Shown here: positions 16,597 through 25,270 of the stretch, piece by piece | Layout: each line of letters starts with the position of its first letter | Numbering within the stretch: the stretch's first letter is position 1 | NCBI RefSeq assembly: GCF_017874425.1 | Contig: NZ_JAGGLL010000012.1 | Coordinates: forward strand, 57,728-121,727 | Origin: Clostridium punense | Lineage (GTDB): Bacteria > Bacillota > Clostridia > Clostridiales > Clostridiaceae | Reading direction: 5' to 3' | Length of the DNA stretch: 64,000 nt | Position numbers and translations under genes: made by a program | The notes under the pieces: model-generated | Told to the model about the DNA's origin: nothing | The model's database searches: none | Seen by the model: the letters and a program-made list of their open reading frames with translations, nothing else

Positions 16597-17490
16597 TTAT
16601 AAATCCAATTTTAGTACTAGCATAGTGCAATCTAATTTAAAGCCTTGCTTTTGAAGAACTGCGTCTAGTGGGTAATTCTTAACATCAATATCTGCTATTA
16701 CCTTTTTTATGTTATTGTCCTTAAAGGTTTTAAGACATTCTATAACCAAGTGGTTTATATAGCCTTGTCCCCTCTTTTCTGGAATTACACCAATGTAGTT
16801 GATACCACCAATACTTTCAGTTAATCTTTGGGGTACCACTAATCCTAATAGTTCTTGTTCCTCATTATAAGCTAGCTTCCACCAGTCTTCCTTATAGTCA
16901 ATATCTTTTAATAGATTGAAATATTTTATTGCAGCTTCTTTACTTCCAAACTCTTTTACCCATGCTAAATCATCTTCATCTAAAGTTCCCTCTGTAACTT
17001 TTTCAATTGCATTAATAAACTCCTGGTCACCAACTTGTTCTAGTGATCTGAAACATAAATCTCCTGGTAAACTGCTAATGACCCCATCTTCCCAAACAAA
17101 GCTTTTCTTTTCTTGAGTAATTTTAAAATCAACTGATGCTAAAGCCTTTACATATTGTTGAAAGTTATTTTTATCAGAATAAAGATGACATTCTACGTTA
17201 TTAAATCCCTTTAACTTCATTATTTTTAAACTTTCACTTAACAATTTTTCTTTTGTTTCATCATTAAAATTCTGCATCCATATATCTAACATTTTTAAAC
17301 TATTGTCAAAGACCCCATATATTAGTCTCCCCAAAATATTCTCATCATCCTCAACAACAAAGCACCATTCTAACTTTGTTATTCCTTCATTAATCCAAGA
17401 TTCCAATATATCCTTAAAGGAACTTTTCTCTGGTGTAGTAGCCTTAATAACTGACTCAATCTCACTTTTATTTATATTTCTTAAAATCAT
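16597..17490 (-). CDS. tandem GNAT-domain acetyltransferase
   Basis: The 297-residue protein looks like two GNAT halves. The N-terminal half (1 to about 130) is degenerate. The C-terminal half has a clear acetyl-CoA loop, IPEKRGQGYINHLV, and an ending NYPLDAVLQKQGFKLD. Two-domain GNATs often modify small molecules or antibiotics, with only one half active. The ribosome site AGGGTGGGTAATAG is good. The gene lies 22 bases upstream of the broken DUF5694 gene and may be cotranscribed with it. Confidence 0.8.
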   Translation of the reverse strand: MILRNINKSEIESVIKATTPEKSSFKDILESWINEGITKLEWCFVVEDDENILGRLIYGVFDNSLKMLDIWMQNFNDETKEKLLSESLKIMKLKGFNNVECHLYSDKNNFQQYVKALASVDFKITQEKKSFVWEDGVISSLPGDLCFRSLEQVGDQEFINAIEKVTEGTLDEDDLAWVKEFGSKEAAIKYFNLLKDIDYKEDWWKLAYNEEQELLGLVVPQRLTESIGGINYIGVIPEKRGQGYINHLVIECLKTFKDNNIKKVIADIDVKNYPLDAVLQKQGFKLDCTMLVLKLDL

Positions 17491-17664
17491 CTATTACCCA
17501 CCCTTTTTATATCCTATAAAAACTAACTTTATAAAGATACCCTTATTTTCTATAATATACATTATAATCTATTTTTTTACATTAAACTATAAAAATAGAC
17601 TTATTTTTGTAGTTATTGAAGCCTTTCTCATGCAACTTGCTATTTTATTTATCTTTGAGCTTAT

Positions 17665-18954
17665 TTATCCATTAATTATTTCTTTTACATTTGATAAAAA
17701 CCCAAGATATATAAATAATATGAGGAATAGTACATAATCAGCAAGTATAATAAGGTTCATATTTACTATTTCTCCTAATAATCCAGCAAGAGCCATACCT
17801 AATGGCATCAATGCAGATGATAAAGCATTTTTAAATCCAAAGACTTTAGATCTCATGTTTGGAGATACACAACTTTGCATCGTTGATTGAATTAATGATC
17901 CCATTATAGCTAAACTAAATCCATCAATAAAAAATAAGATACAAATCAAGTAAGGATTTAATGTAAGAGAATAAAGAATCATAGTGATAGATACTATTAT
18001 TCCACTTGTAATGAAAGCAAAAAATCTTTTTTCTTTTTTTATTTCAATTGTGGATAACATGGTAAAACCTACAAACATACCAAGGGTGTTTATAGCCATT
18101 GCAACCCCATATAATTCAATCCCAAGTTCTTTGTTTGCTTTAAACCAAGGTAATGTTAGAGTCATTGACATAGATGCGAAAAAATTTAAAAATGCTATGG
18201 TTATATAAAGATATTTAAGACCATTTAAATTGTTAACATACCTTATTCCTTCTTTCATATCTTCCATAAAATTCAACTTTTGTGAAACCTGTTGAATCTT
18301 TGGTATATCAGTAAAATATTCTGCAATCCCTGATAATAAAAAAGTTGCTCCATTGAATATAAATAATAAAGGTACTGCAATTAGGTTCACTAAAAAACCA
18401 CCTAATGCGTATCCAGCCATTTCATTAACCGAACTTACTAGCTCAAATATAGAATTTGCTTTTATCAATTTAGAATTTGAAACAACATTAGGTATAGATG
18501 AATTTATAGTGGGATTAAAGAAACACCTGCATATATCAACTATGATTCCTGCTATAAGAATCATCCATACTTGTAGAAAATTCATTACTGCAGCTACTCC
18601 AATGAAAAGAATAGTAACACCACTAATACCATCACAAACAATTAGTATTTTCCTTCTATCATGCCTATCAATAAATGTGCCAGCAAAGGGTGAAATTAAT
18701 ATCTTGGGTATAATTGTAATTGCCATTAATACACCCATTAAAGCAACTGAGCCAGTTTCAGCAAGAATCCAAAAGCGAAGTGCAATATCATAAATGTTAT
18801 CTCCAAAAATAGATACCACTTGCCCTTGCAATAATAGAGTAAAGTTTCTGTTCCATAGTTTTTCACTTAACCTTTTTTCACTTGCTCTCTTATTATCTTT
18901 CCATTTTCCTAATCTCCTTTTATGGTTTTCCTTGTTTAGAATACTCTCTTTCAT
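17665..18954 (-). CDS. MFS transporter (multidrug or macrolide exporter type)
   Basis: The 429-residue protein has about twelve hydrophobic helices after a charged N-terminus of 34 residues. The start of the membrane part, NFTLLLQGQVVSIFGDNIYDIALRFW, is characteristic of MFS_3-like drug exporters (MefA/EntS type), as is AGTFIDRHDRRKILI after helix 2-3. The substrate is unknown; relatives export macrolides or siderophores. The start has AAGGGTAA directly upstream. It is a single-gene unit. Confidence 0.87.
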   Translation of the reverse strand: MKESILNKENHKRRLGKWKDNKRASEKRLSEKLWNRNFTLLLQGQVVSIFGDNIYDIALRFWILAETGSVALMGVLMAITIIPKILISPFAGTFIDRHDRRKILIVCDGISGVTILFIGVAAVMNFLQVWMILIAGIIVDICRCFFNPTINSSIPNVVSNSKLIKANSIFELVSSVNEMAGYALGGFLVNLIAVPLLFIFNGATFLLSGIAEYFTDIPKIQQVSQKLNFMEDMKEGIRYVNNLNGLKYLYITIAFLNFFASMSMTLTLPWFKANKELGIELYGVAMAINTLGMFVGFTMLSTIEIKKEKRFFAFITSGIIVSITMILYSLTLNPYLICILFFIDGFSLAIMGSLIQSTMQSCVSPNMRSKVFGFKNALSSALMPLGMALAGLLGEIVNMNLIILADYVLFLILFIYLGFLSNVKEIING

Positions 18955-19030
18955 TTACCCTTACCCCCAATTAATAATATAAACTGTCCTCATGATTATT
19001 CACTTTTTTCATGTACTTAAGAGCATAAAA

Positions 19031-19077
19031 AATACCCTAAAACAATAAAATTAACTTTTTTACTGTTTTAGGGTATT
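19031..19077 (-). terminator. terminator overlapping the end of a small gene
   Basis: AATACCCTAAAACA (19031-19044) pairs perfectly with TGTTTTAGGGTATT (19064-19077). On the minus strand the hairpin is followed by TTTTTTATGC. The stop codon of the 71-residue gene (19037) lies inside the 3' arm, so the stem is part of the coding sequence. Confidence 0.85.
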
Positions 19078-19252
19078 CCCAAAATCCTATTAACTTATAT
19101 ACGTATCTCTTCATTAAAACTGTGTTTCCATCTAGTTCTTCTACTTGGTAGCTTCTATCTAATGTTTGTAGTTCATGATGTTTCAAACTATGTAGTCTTC
19201 GGTAACCTTTGCAGAGTTTGTTTTCTCCAAACAAATATATTAGTTTTTTCAT
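19037..19252 (-). CDS. small hypothetical basic protein
   Basis: I do not recognise this 71-residue protein. It is basic (MKKLIYLFGENKLCKGYRRL), has no membrane helix or signal peptide, and contains a run KRYVYKLIGFWEYPKTVKK. A good GGGAGAG site five bases before the ATG supports expression. Its last thirteen codons and stop form part of an intrinsic terminator hairpin. It is a stand-alone gene with its own terminator between an MFS exporter and the telA-like gene. Confidence 0.65.
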   Translation of the reverse strand: MKKLIYLFGENKLCKGYRRLHSLKHHELQTLDRSYQVEELDGNTVLMKRYVYKLIGFWEYPKTVKKLILLF

Positions 19253-19356
19253 AATATCTCTCCCTTCCTTTTATTAATTAAAACTATACTGATTTTAAAA
19301 AATAATTATAGCACTTTACAATTGATTTGTAAATACTGGAAGTATAGTTATACATA

Positions 19357-19391
19357 AAAATGCCACCATAATCTAATTAGGGTGGCATTTT
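19357..19391 (-). terminator. terminator of the TelA/XpaC operon
   Basis: AAAATGCCACC (19357-19367) pairs with GGTGGCATTTT (19381-19391), 18 bases past the stop of the minus-strand telA-like gene. A T-rich tail follows on the minus strand. Confidence 0.85.
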
Positions 19392-19408
19392 TATAATAAA
19401 ATTATTTA

Positions 19409-20557
19409 TTATCCTCTTAAGCTAAGAAGCTTTTTCTTTAATTCCTGTTCAATTTGATTTAATTCCATTTCAGCTTCTTTACGTTTTTGTTTTCCTTCAG
19501 TTTGTATACGCATTACTTCGTCAAGAGTTGAAATTAATGACTGGTTTGTCGCACGTATTGTCTCTATATCTACAATTCCTCTTTCTGATTCTTTTGCAGT
19601 TTCTATAGTGGACATCTTTAAGGTTTCAGCATTTTTACGTAGAAGCTCATTAGTCATATCTGATACTTCACGTTGTGCTCTAGCTGCTTGGTTTGAATGA
19701 GCAACTCCCAAAGCTAATACCATTTGACTTTTCCAAAGAGGAATAGTATTCACAATAGTAGATTGAATTTTTTCACACATTAAGGTGTCATTATTTTGCA
19801 CAAGACGAATTTGTGGTGCCATTTGAATCGAAATCATTCTTGTTAGCTCTAAATCATGAATTTTCTTTTCAAATCTATTACATAAAGCTGCAAAATCATT
19901 AGCTGCCTGAGCATCCTCAGGAAGTCCACTTATTCTAGCCTTTTCTGTTAATGCTGGCAATTCTTCTTCCTCTAATTTTGCAAGTTTCTTCTTTCCTGCT
20001 AAAATGTACATTGAAAGTTCTTTAAAATAAACTTTATTAAGCTCATACATCTTATCAAGAATTGCTACATCCTTTAAAAGCTGCATCTGATGATTTTCTA
20101 AGGCAGTACAAATCTTGTTTATATTTAAATCAACTTTATCATATTTTGCTTTCATTGCTGTTAACTTATTTGCGCTTTTCTTAAAAAATCCAAAGAAGCC
20201 CTCTTTCTCTTCGTTAGCATCAAAATTCTTCAATTCTAATACTACGTTAGAAAGCATTCCACCTATTTCTCCCAAATCCTTAGTTTTTACATTGTTTAAA
20301 GCGGTCTCGGAAAAATCAGCTATTTTCTTTTGAGAGCCAACTCCAAATTGTAAAATCATATTTGAATTAGTTATATCAATCTTAGCCGCAAAATCATCTA
20401 CCATTTTCTTTTCTTCTTCAGTTAAAAAGCTATCGTCAAGTACTGGTGCTTCTTCTTTCTTCTCCTGTAATTCCACGATTTTAGTTTCTTCCTCGAAGGG
20501 TTCAAAAGTTAAGGTTGGAACCTCACCTATCCCATCTTTCATTTCATTATCCACCAT
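19409..20557 (-). CDS. TelA-family toxic anion resistance protein
   Basis: The 382-residue soluble protein has the TelA signature region: the helix NDFAALCNRFEKKIHDLELTR, then SIQMAPQIRLVQNND and TIPLWKSQMVLALG. It ends in a long coiled coil with Glu/Lys repeats. TelA relatives were named for tellurite resistance but also act in cell-envelope stress and bacteriocin tolerance; the mechanism is unknown. It follows the XpaC-like gene by 43 bases with an AGGAGGATATT site, and the pair is a common operon in Firmicutes. Confidence 0.92.
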   Translation of the reverse strand: MVDNEMKDGIGEVPTLTFEPFEEETKIVELQEKKEEAPVLDDSFLTEEEKKMVDDFAAKIDITNSNMILQFGVGSQKKIADFSETALNNVKTKDLGEIGGMLSNVVLELKNFDANEEKEGFFGFFKKSANKLTAMKAKYDKVDLNINKICTALENHQMQLLKDVAILDKMYELNKVYFKELSMYILAGKKKLAKLEEEELPALTEKARISGLPEDAQAANDFAALCNRFEKKIHDLELTRMISIQMAPQIRLVQNNDTLMCEKIQSTIVNTIPLWKSQMVLALGVAHSNQAARAQREVSDMTNELLRKNAETLKMSTIETAKESERGIVDIETIRATNQSLISTLDEVMRIQTEGKQKRKEAEMELNQIEQELKKKLLSLRG

Positions 20558-20600
20558 AATATCCTCCTTATATCTGAAGTATCCACATAATTAGATACCT

Positions 20601-21791
20601 TTACTTCTTAAAATCCTTTTCTGTTAAGCCCTCTTGTGAAAGCAAGGTTTCTAGCACAGAAATATCTGAAGATATATCAAAAGCTATATCCCTAAATAAA
20701 TCATCTAATAGTTTTTCAAAAGCTCCACTTATTGTATCTAAAGTATCCTCTATTTCTCTCTTAGCTGTCATTATATTTTCCCCTTGAACAGGTTGAGCAT
20801 CAAGCTGCTCATAACCAGTTACTAGCTTAAGTGTAATAGGAAGATAATAGCTCATAAGCTTATGAAGTGCTGGGAGCTGCTCTGGATGCTGCTCTACATA
20901 GTTAAATATCTTTTCTGTAATTATCTCTAGCCTATAAAGCTTTCTTGATATTTCTTCTCCTGGTATAGCATCATTAGCTTCCCTAATTTTTCTAATATAT
21001 CTTCTACCTTCTTCAATTGCCTCTCTAAGTTCCTTTTGAGAAGGATCATTTCTCTTTTCTGCTTCTTCCCTTTGTTTACTAGCCTCTTGTTCACTTTGTT
21101 TTTTTTGCTCATCTTGAGTTCTTTGATAATGTTCGTAGATTTCATAATTTAATAAAAGATAGTTTTCATTGTTATCAATATGACCCTCTGGAAACATACC
21201 TAAATCAATCATCTTTCTTAAATCCTTTACCACAAACTTATCTGTTTCCCCAATATGAGAAGCCAGTTCTTTAATAGAACAGTAATTGCGCCCTCTAAGT
21301 TGTCTTACATATTTTTTAAAACGTTTCACTCTTTTTCTTAACTTAACCCCTGTTAGAGCCATAGATAAGCTTCCAAATGCTAGTAAAAATAAAGTTCCAA
21401 AGCCAATAGCATTAATGGATGTCAGAGTACCTAAAGCAAGATTAACAATACCATATATTAAAGAAGTTGTACCAAATACTCCTGTTCCTATAAATCCAAA
21501 TACCATATATAAGATACCTGAAACACTTCCTGCTGGTTTCTTGGCAATTTGTGTACTAACCATATTTTGAGTTTTCATTACTTGTTGCTTATCAAACCAT
21601 TGTTCTGTGTAGTTCCCCCTATCTCTTGGATCATTATAATTTGGTCTAAACCCATTTCTTACTTCATTTAAAGTGTTCTCTGCAGTGAAACGTATTTCAT
21701 CTTTTAATCTAGTAAAATCTCTAGTATTTAACGCATCCTGAACTGTAGACCAAATCTCATCTCCTAAATTCGAAAAATCCCACTTGTTCAT
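20601..21791 (-). CDS. XpaC-family (5-bromo-4-chloroindolyl phosphate hydrolysis) membrane protein
   Basis: The 396-residue protein has a polar N-terminus, two or three membrane helices (about 75-145), a winged-helix-like stretch YCSIKELASHIGETDKFVVKDL, and a Glu/Lys-rich coiled coil before the C-terminal XpaC domain (IPGEEISRKLYRLEIITEKIF and following). The XpaC family name comes from a B. subtilis gene linked to phosphatase activity, but a direct hydrolase role is doubtful. It is first in an operon with the telA-like gene. Ribosome site TTGGAGGAATTAAT. Confidence 0.85.
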   Translation of the reverse strand: MNKWDFSNLGDEIWSTVQDALNTRDFTRLKDEIRFTAENTLNEVRNGFRPNYNDPRDRGNYTEQWFDKQQVMKTQNMVSTQIAKKPAGSVSGILYMVFGFIGTGVFGTTSLIYGIVNLALGTLTSINAIGFGTLFLLAFGSLSMALTGVKLRKRVKRFKKYVRQLRGRNYCSIKELASHIGETDKFVVKDLRKMIDLGMFPEGHIDNNENYLLLNYEIYEHYQRTQDEQKKQSEQEASKQREEAEKRNDPSQKELREAIEEGRRYIRKIREANDAIPGEEISRKLYRLEIITEKIFNYVEQHPEQLPALHKLMSYYLPITLKLVTGYEQLDAQPVQGENIMTAKREIEDTLDTISGAFEKLLDDLFRDIAFDISSDISVLETLLSQEGLTEKDFKK

Positions 21792-22290
21792 ATTAATTCC
21801 TCCAAATTATCTCTTAAAATTATTCTAAAAAAATAATTTTCCCTATAAGCTACTATCACTTTTTCATGTCTCTAATATATATCTACTTAGTGAAACCTTA
21901 TTTTGTACATCTCTAAAAGTCTTAACGATGTCAATATAGGGTATTGTGTAAATTATCTTAATTTAAGACTTATATTAAGAGTCAATAAAAAATCCAGATA
22001 AAATATACGCCTATTTGCTTTTTATTATAAGTTGTTCTATATAGTTCTGTAACGTATAAATAATATCTCAACTTATATAATTTAATGAGTTAATTATATA
22101 TTAAAATCATAAAAATAACAATTTTAAAAGTACTTATTAAGCCCTTAATAAAAATTTATTTTAAAGTTTTGAAAATTAACCTTTACCGTACATATTTACT
22201 ATTAAAATTAAAGCTCTGCTTAGGTTTGCTATTTACTATTAAAACCTAACTCCTTATGTAAAAAACACTTAGTTAACTTCTTAATGATTA

Positions 22291-22323
22291 AAAGCTCGAT
22301 AATATACAATCTTATCGAGCTTT
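22291..22323 (-). terminator. terminator of the lipoprotein gene, beyond the MITE
   Basis: AAAGCTCGATAA (22291-22302) and TTATCGAGCTTT (22312-22323) pair perfectly and are followed on the minus strand by a TTTTAA tail. The MITE lies between this terminator and the lipoprotein stop codon, so the element would be transcribed with the gene. Confidence 0.8.
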
Positions 22324-22328
22324 CCCTC

Positions 22329-22471
22329 AGGCATTTTAAAAAAATAAATGAGTCAGTATGTTTGTCTATTTTCAGTTATACCGCGGAAGCTGATTCCTTG
22401 TCAGCACAAGCTTGCTTGTGAACTAAAAATATCATTCACATCTTTGACTTGTTATTTATTTTCAAATACCT
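22329..22471 (-). repeat. MITE-like element, copy B
   Basis: The 143-bp element is read on the minus strand. Its left end AGGTATTTGAAAATAAATAA is nearly identical to copy A, and its right end carries the inverted repeat AGGCATTTTAAAAAAATAAA on the plus strand. The internal hairpin is CACAAG/CTTGTG, different in sequence from the one in copy A. It begins two bases after the lipoprotein stop codon. Confidence 0.75.
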
Positions 22472-22473
22472 TA

Positions 22474-22875
22474 TTAATCATCTGCTTTTACATTCCAATT
22501 AATTTTATAGCTCCCCTTATGGTTCCCTTCAACTTTTATTTTATAGGTTCCATCCTTATCAACTTTTATATTTTTTTTCACTGGTTCTTTAGGATTTTCA
22601 ATCTTAACCAGTTCCTTATTACTTTCGTCAATGAAAGATATTGTTAGATTCCCCTCCCTTGTAACTACCTGAACATCTAGATCTAGTATATCTCCCTGTT
22701 TAAGTTTTAATGAAGTGAACTTACTTCCTTTGAAACTCGAATAGGTCATTTCAGTTCCATTATTTGTACTATTTTCTGAGGACATGACGGTTCTGTAACT
22801 TCCCCCAGAACACCCTATTAGAAATACTGTCAGCAAAAGCATTGTTCCTATTGTTTTTAATTTTAATCTCCCCAT
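22474..22875 (-). CDS. small lipoprotein of unknown function
   Basis: The 133-residue protein has a signal peptide with lipobox FLIGC (Cys22) and a mature beta-rich domain: FTSLKLKQGDILDLDVQVVTR, then GTYKIKVEGNHKGSYKINW. The domain resembles secreted beta-sandwich proteins that respond to envelope stress, without a firm family match. A GGGAAAGGGG site precedes the start. The MITE-like element begins immediately after the stop codon. Confidence 0.75.
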   Translation of the reverse strand: MGRLKLKTIGTMLLLTVFLIGCSGGSYRTVMSSENSTNNGTEMTYSSFKGSKFTSLKLKQGDILDLDVQVVTREGNLTISFIDESNKELVKIENPKEPVKKNIKVDKDGTYKIKVEGNHKGSYKINWNVKADD

Positions 22876-23000
22876 ATTAGACCCCTTTCCCTTTATTAAT
22901 ACTTATATATGCTTTTAATATACTGCTGGTGATTATAAAATCTATTTAATTCATCTACTTCCTCTAATTATATTATAAGTTATTTTCTTACAACTAGCCA

Positions 23001-23044
23001 TAAAAATAAGTTCACCCACTTAATAGTGAATGAACTTATTTTTA
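23001..23044 (-). terminator. terminator of the hemerythrin gene
   Basis: TAAAAATAAGTTCA (23001-23014) pairs perfectly with TGAACTTATTTTTA (23031-23044). It is 48 bases past the minus-strand stop, with T-rich ends on both strands. Confidence 0.75.
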
Positions 23045-23092
23045 CTAAGCTGCTCTTATATTTATTACTTCAAGAATCAGATTCTTTTAAAA

Positions 23093-23650
23093 TTATAATA
23101 CATATTTTTTTTCTAGTTCTTCTAATATATTTATATATTTTTGCTGAATATTCTTCTCTTCCATTTCCTTTTCAAAAGCTTCACATTCCATGTCGATAGT
23201 GTTTAAGGTATCTCCGCTTAGCTTTCTATTAGCAAAAGTATACACAGTACTATCTTCCTTATCTATATGCCTTGTTAATAAGTGAGTGTAAGAAACTGCA
23301 TTTGCAATTACATCAACCTTACTTTCGTCATCCCCTGATTTTACTCTTCCTAATGCTTCTTCTAATTCTTTCATATGAAGTCTTCCTAAGTCATGTTCTA
23401 CAAGCATTCCTAGGTTAACTAATTTCTCAGCGGGACCTCCGATTTCAGTTACCATTCTATTAAAAAGAATTTTCTCCTCTTTTCCATGATGGTGATTATC
23501 TGCATAGCTTCTTACAAAGTCAATCATCTTTTCAAAATCCTCATAATCAACTTCTGCACCTTTTAAAATTCCATAGCTTGCTTTTCTTAAAACTACCAGC
23601 ATTCTTTTAATATATTTATGCTCTTCAACCATTAAATTAATTCCATTCAT
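23093..23650 (-). CDS. hemerythrin-like domain protein
   Basis: The 185-residue helical protein has the di-iron ligand pattern of HHE/hemerythrin domains: LMVEEHKYIKRM, SYADNHHHGKEEKILF, MLVEHDLGRLHM and THLLTRHIDKEDSTVY. Such proteins bind oxygen or handle reactive oxygen and iron, and they are frequent in anaerobic clostridia. There is no signal peptide, so it is cytoplasmic. The ribosome site AGGAGAGGTAACT is strong. It is a single-gene unit. Confidence 0.92.
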   Translation of the reverse strand: MNGINLMVEEHKYIKRMLVVLRKASYGILKGAEVDYEDFEKMIDFVRSYADNHHHGKEEKILFNRMVTEIGGPAEKLVNLGMLVEHDLGRLHMKELEEALGRVKSGDDESKVDVIANAVSYTHLLTRHIDKEDSTVYTFANRKLSGDTLNTIDMECEAFEKEMEEKNIQQKYINILEELEKKYVL

Positions 23651-23890
23651 AGTTACCTCTCCTTTTACCTAAATACTCTTTATTTATATTTTCCATTTAA
23701 ATTAGTAAAATATTCTTAGACTAACTTCCTTTATAAGCTAATATAAAAATAAATTACTTTTTAAAATTTAATTTATGATTATGTTAACTTAATTATAGAA
23801 CATACCTAGGTAAAATTCGGTAACTATAGATACGGATTTATGAAATATATAAAAACTATATTAAATTCTCCTATTTCTTCAAATACTAAT

Positions 23891-24220
23891 TTATTTTCTT
23901 TTTCCTTGTTTATCAAATATTTTTCTTAAGTACATTTCATCATATAAAATCATTGCTAAAAACCCTAGTATAAAAATTATACCTTGAGTTCCTTCTGTTA
24001 TACTTGTAAAAACATATTTAGCCATAAGGCCAATTATTATATAAATAATTCCTACTATTATTAATGTAGTAGCTGAAATTCCTTGTGCAACCTCCCAAGT
24101 ATCTTGATTTTTCATGGCCAGATAGGTTCTATGACCATATATATGATTAATTTTCTTTGGTGGAAAAAGCTTAAATACTGCGCCAACAAGTAAAATAATT
24201 AATCCAACACTGTATAACAT
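23891..24220 (-). CDS. SdpI-family membrane protein
   Basis: The 109-residue protein has three hydrophobic helices and the SdpI-like stretch NHIYGHRTYLAMKNQDTWEVAQ between helices 1 and 2. SdpI protects B. subtilis from the SDP cannibalism toxin, but many relatives stand alone with unknown roles, as here; no toxin gene is adjacent. The ribosome site is GTGAGGATTAAGTT. Confidence 0.8.
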   Translation of the reverse strand: MLYSVGLIILLVGAVFKLFPPKKINHIYGHRTYLAMKNQDTWEVAQGISATTLIIVGIIYIIIGLMAKYVFTSITEGTQGIIFILGFLAMILYDEMYLRKIFDKQGKRK

Positions 24221-24289
24221 AACTTAATCCTCACTTTTTATTTTTATATATTATATGCAAGCGTCAACCAAATTCTACCAAATACTAAC

Positions 24290-25249
24290 TCAGTCTATAT
24301 ATTTCATTGAGTTTAATACTGCTTCAATCTTGTTCATTCTAATATCTTTTAATTTAGGCTTGTTTTTGTAATAGTAATTATAAGCTAGCTCCATGCCTTC
24401 AGGCAGGGTAAGTTTTGGCATGTATAATCCATGTTCTTCTGCCTTTTTAGTATCTAGTACATAGGTAACATTTCTAAAGGGAAAATACTCTCTTGTATTT
24501 ATATTTTCTTTTTCCTCATCAACTTCTACAGTATTAACTTTCTTGTTTACTACTCCCATAACAATGTTTACTAGAGTATTCCAAGTTATAATGTCAGTGT
24601 GAGTTACATTATATGCTTGTCCTATAGATTTTTCTATTTTTATAGCACTTTCAAATACCTTAACTAAATCACTGATGTGAATAAATTGAGTTTTCTTATT
24701 TCCACTTGGTATTGGTACAGCCAAACCCTCACTTATTCTATCAAATAAGTAAGCCTCTCTATACAAATTATTTTCTTCTCCATATATATAAGTAGGTCTA
24801 AATATGGTTATAGGAAACTTTTCTATTTCCCACATCTCAAATAGGTAATCCTCAGCTTCCTTTTTATCGTATCCATAACTACTCCAATTATAATTTTCTC
24901 CTCGAGTAAAGTCTTCACTAATCGTTTTCTCAGAGGGTATATATACTGCTCCTGAGCTGCAAAACACATATCTTTTTAAGTTATCTCTATTTAAAGCTTT
25001 AATTAACTTTTTTACATCATCCTTCACATAGGCTGAAATATCAAAGACATAGTCATAACTTTCATCTGAAAGATTTCTTTCTAAGTCTTCAATTAATTTT
25101 CTATCACCTTTTAGGTGTTTTCTAATACCTTCATATTTAATTTCCTTAATCCCTCTTGTGAAAATATCCACAGTATACCCTTTAGATATGAGATGTTTTG
25201 CTAAAGAACTGCTTACAAATTCAGTTCCTCCCATAACTAATACTTTCAT
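24290..25249 (-). CDS. NAD-dependent epimerase/dehydratase family protein
   Basis: From the ATG at 25249 (GGAG eight bases upstream; the frame also opens with a GTG at 25258) it has 319 residues. It shows the Rossmann start MKVLVMGGTEFVSSSLAKHL and the SDR catalytic pair YGYDKKEAE (YxxxK), with the proline-rich IFRPTYIYGEEN beyond. It resembles extended SDR proteins acting on nucleotide sugars. The gene runs in the same direction as the esterase gene 22 bases upstream, likely as an operon. The substrate is unknown. Confidence 0.88.
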   Translation of the reverse strand: MKVLVMGGTEFVSSSLAKHLISKGYTVDIFTRGIKEIKYEGIRKHLKGDRKLIEDLERNLSDESYDYVFDISAYVKDDVKKLIKALNRDNLKRYVFCSSGAVYIPSEKTISEDFTRGENYNWSSYGYDKKEAEDYLFEMWEIEKFPITIFRPTYIYGEENNLYREAYLFDRISEGLAVPIPSGNKKTQFIHISDLVKVFESAIKIEKSIGQAYNVTHTDIITWNTLVNIVMGVVNKKVNTVEVDEEKENINTREYFPFRNVTYVLDTKKAEEHGLYMPKLTLPEGMELAYNYYYKNKPKLKDIRMNKIEAVLNSMKYID

Positions 25250-25270
25250 AAGTATCACTCCTTACTTTAT

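Larger units (their letters stand above)
21792..22473. other. intergenic gap with terminator and MITE copy B
   Basis: The 682 bases between the lipoprotein gene and the XpaC-like gene hold a terminator (22291-22323) and the reversed MITE-like copy (22329-22471). The remaining 500 bases are AT-rich without a credible gene. Confidence 0.55.
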
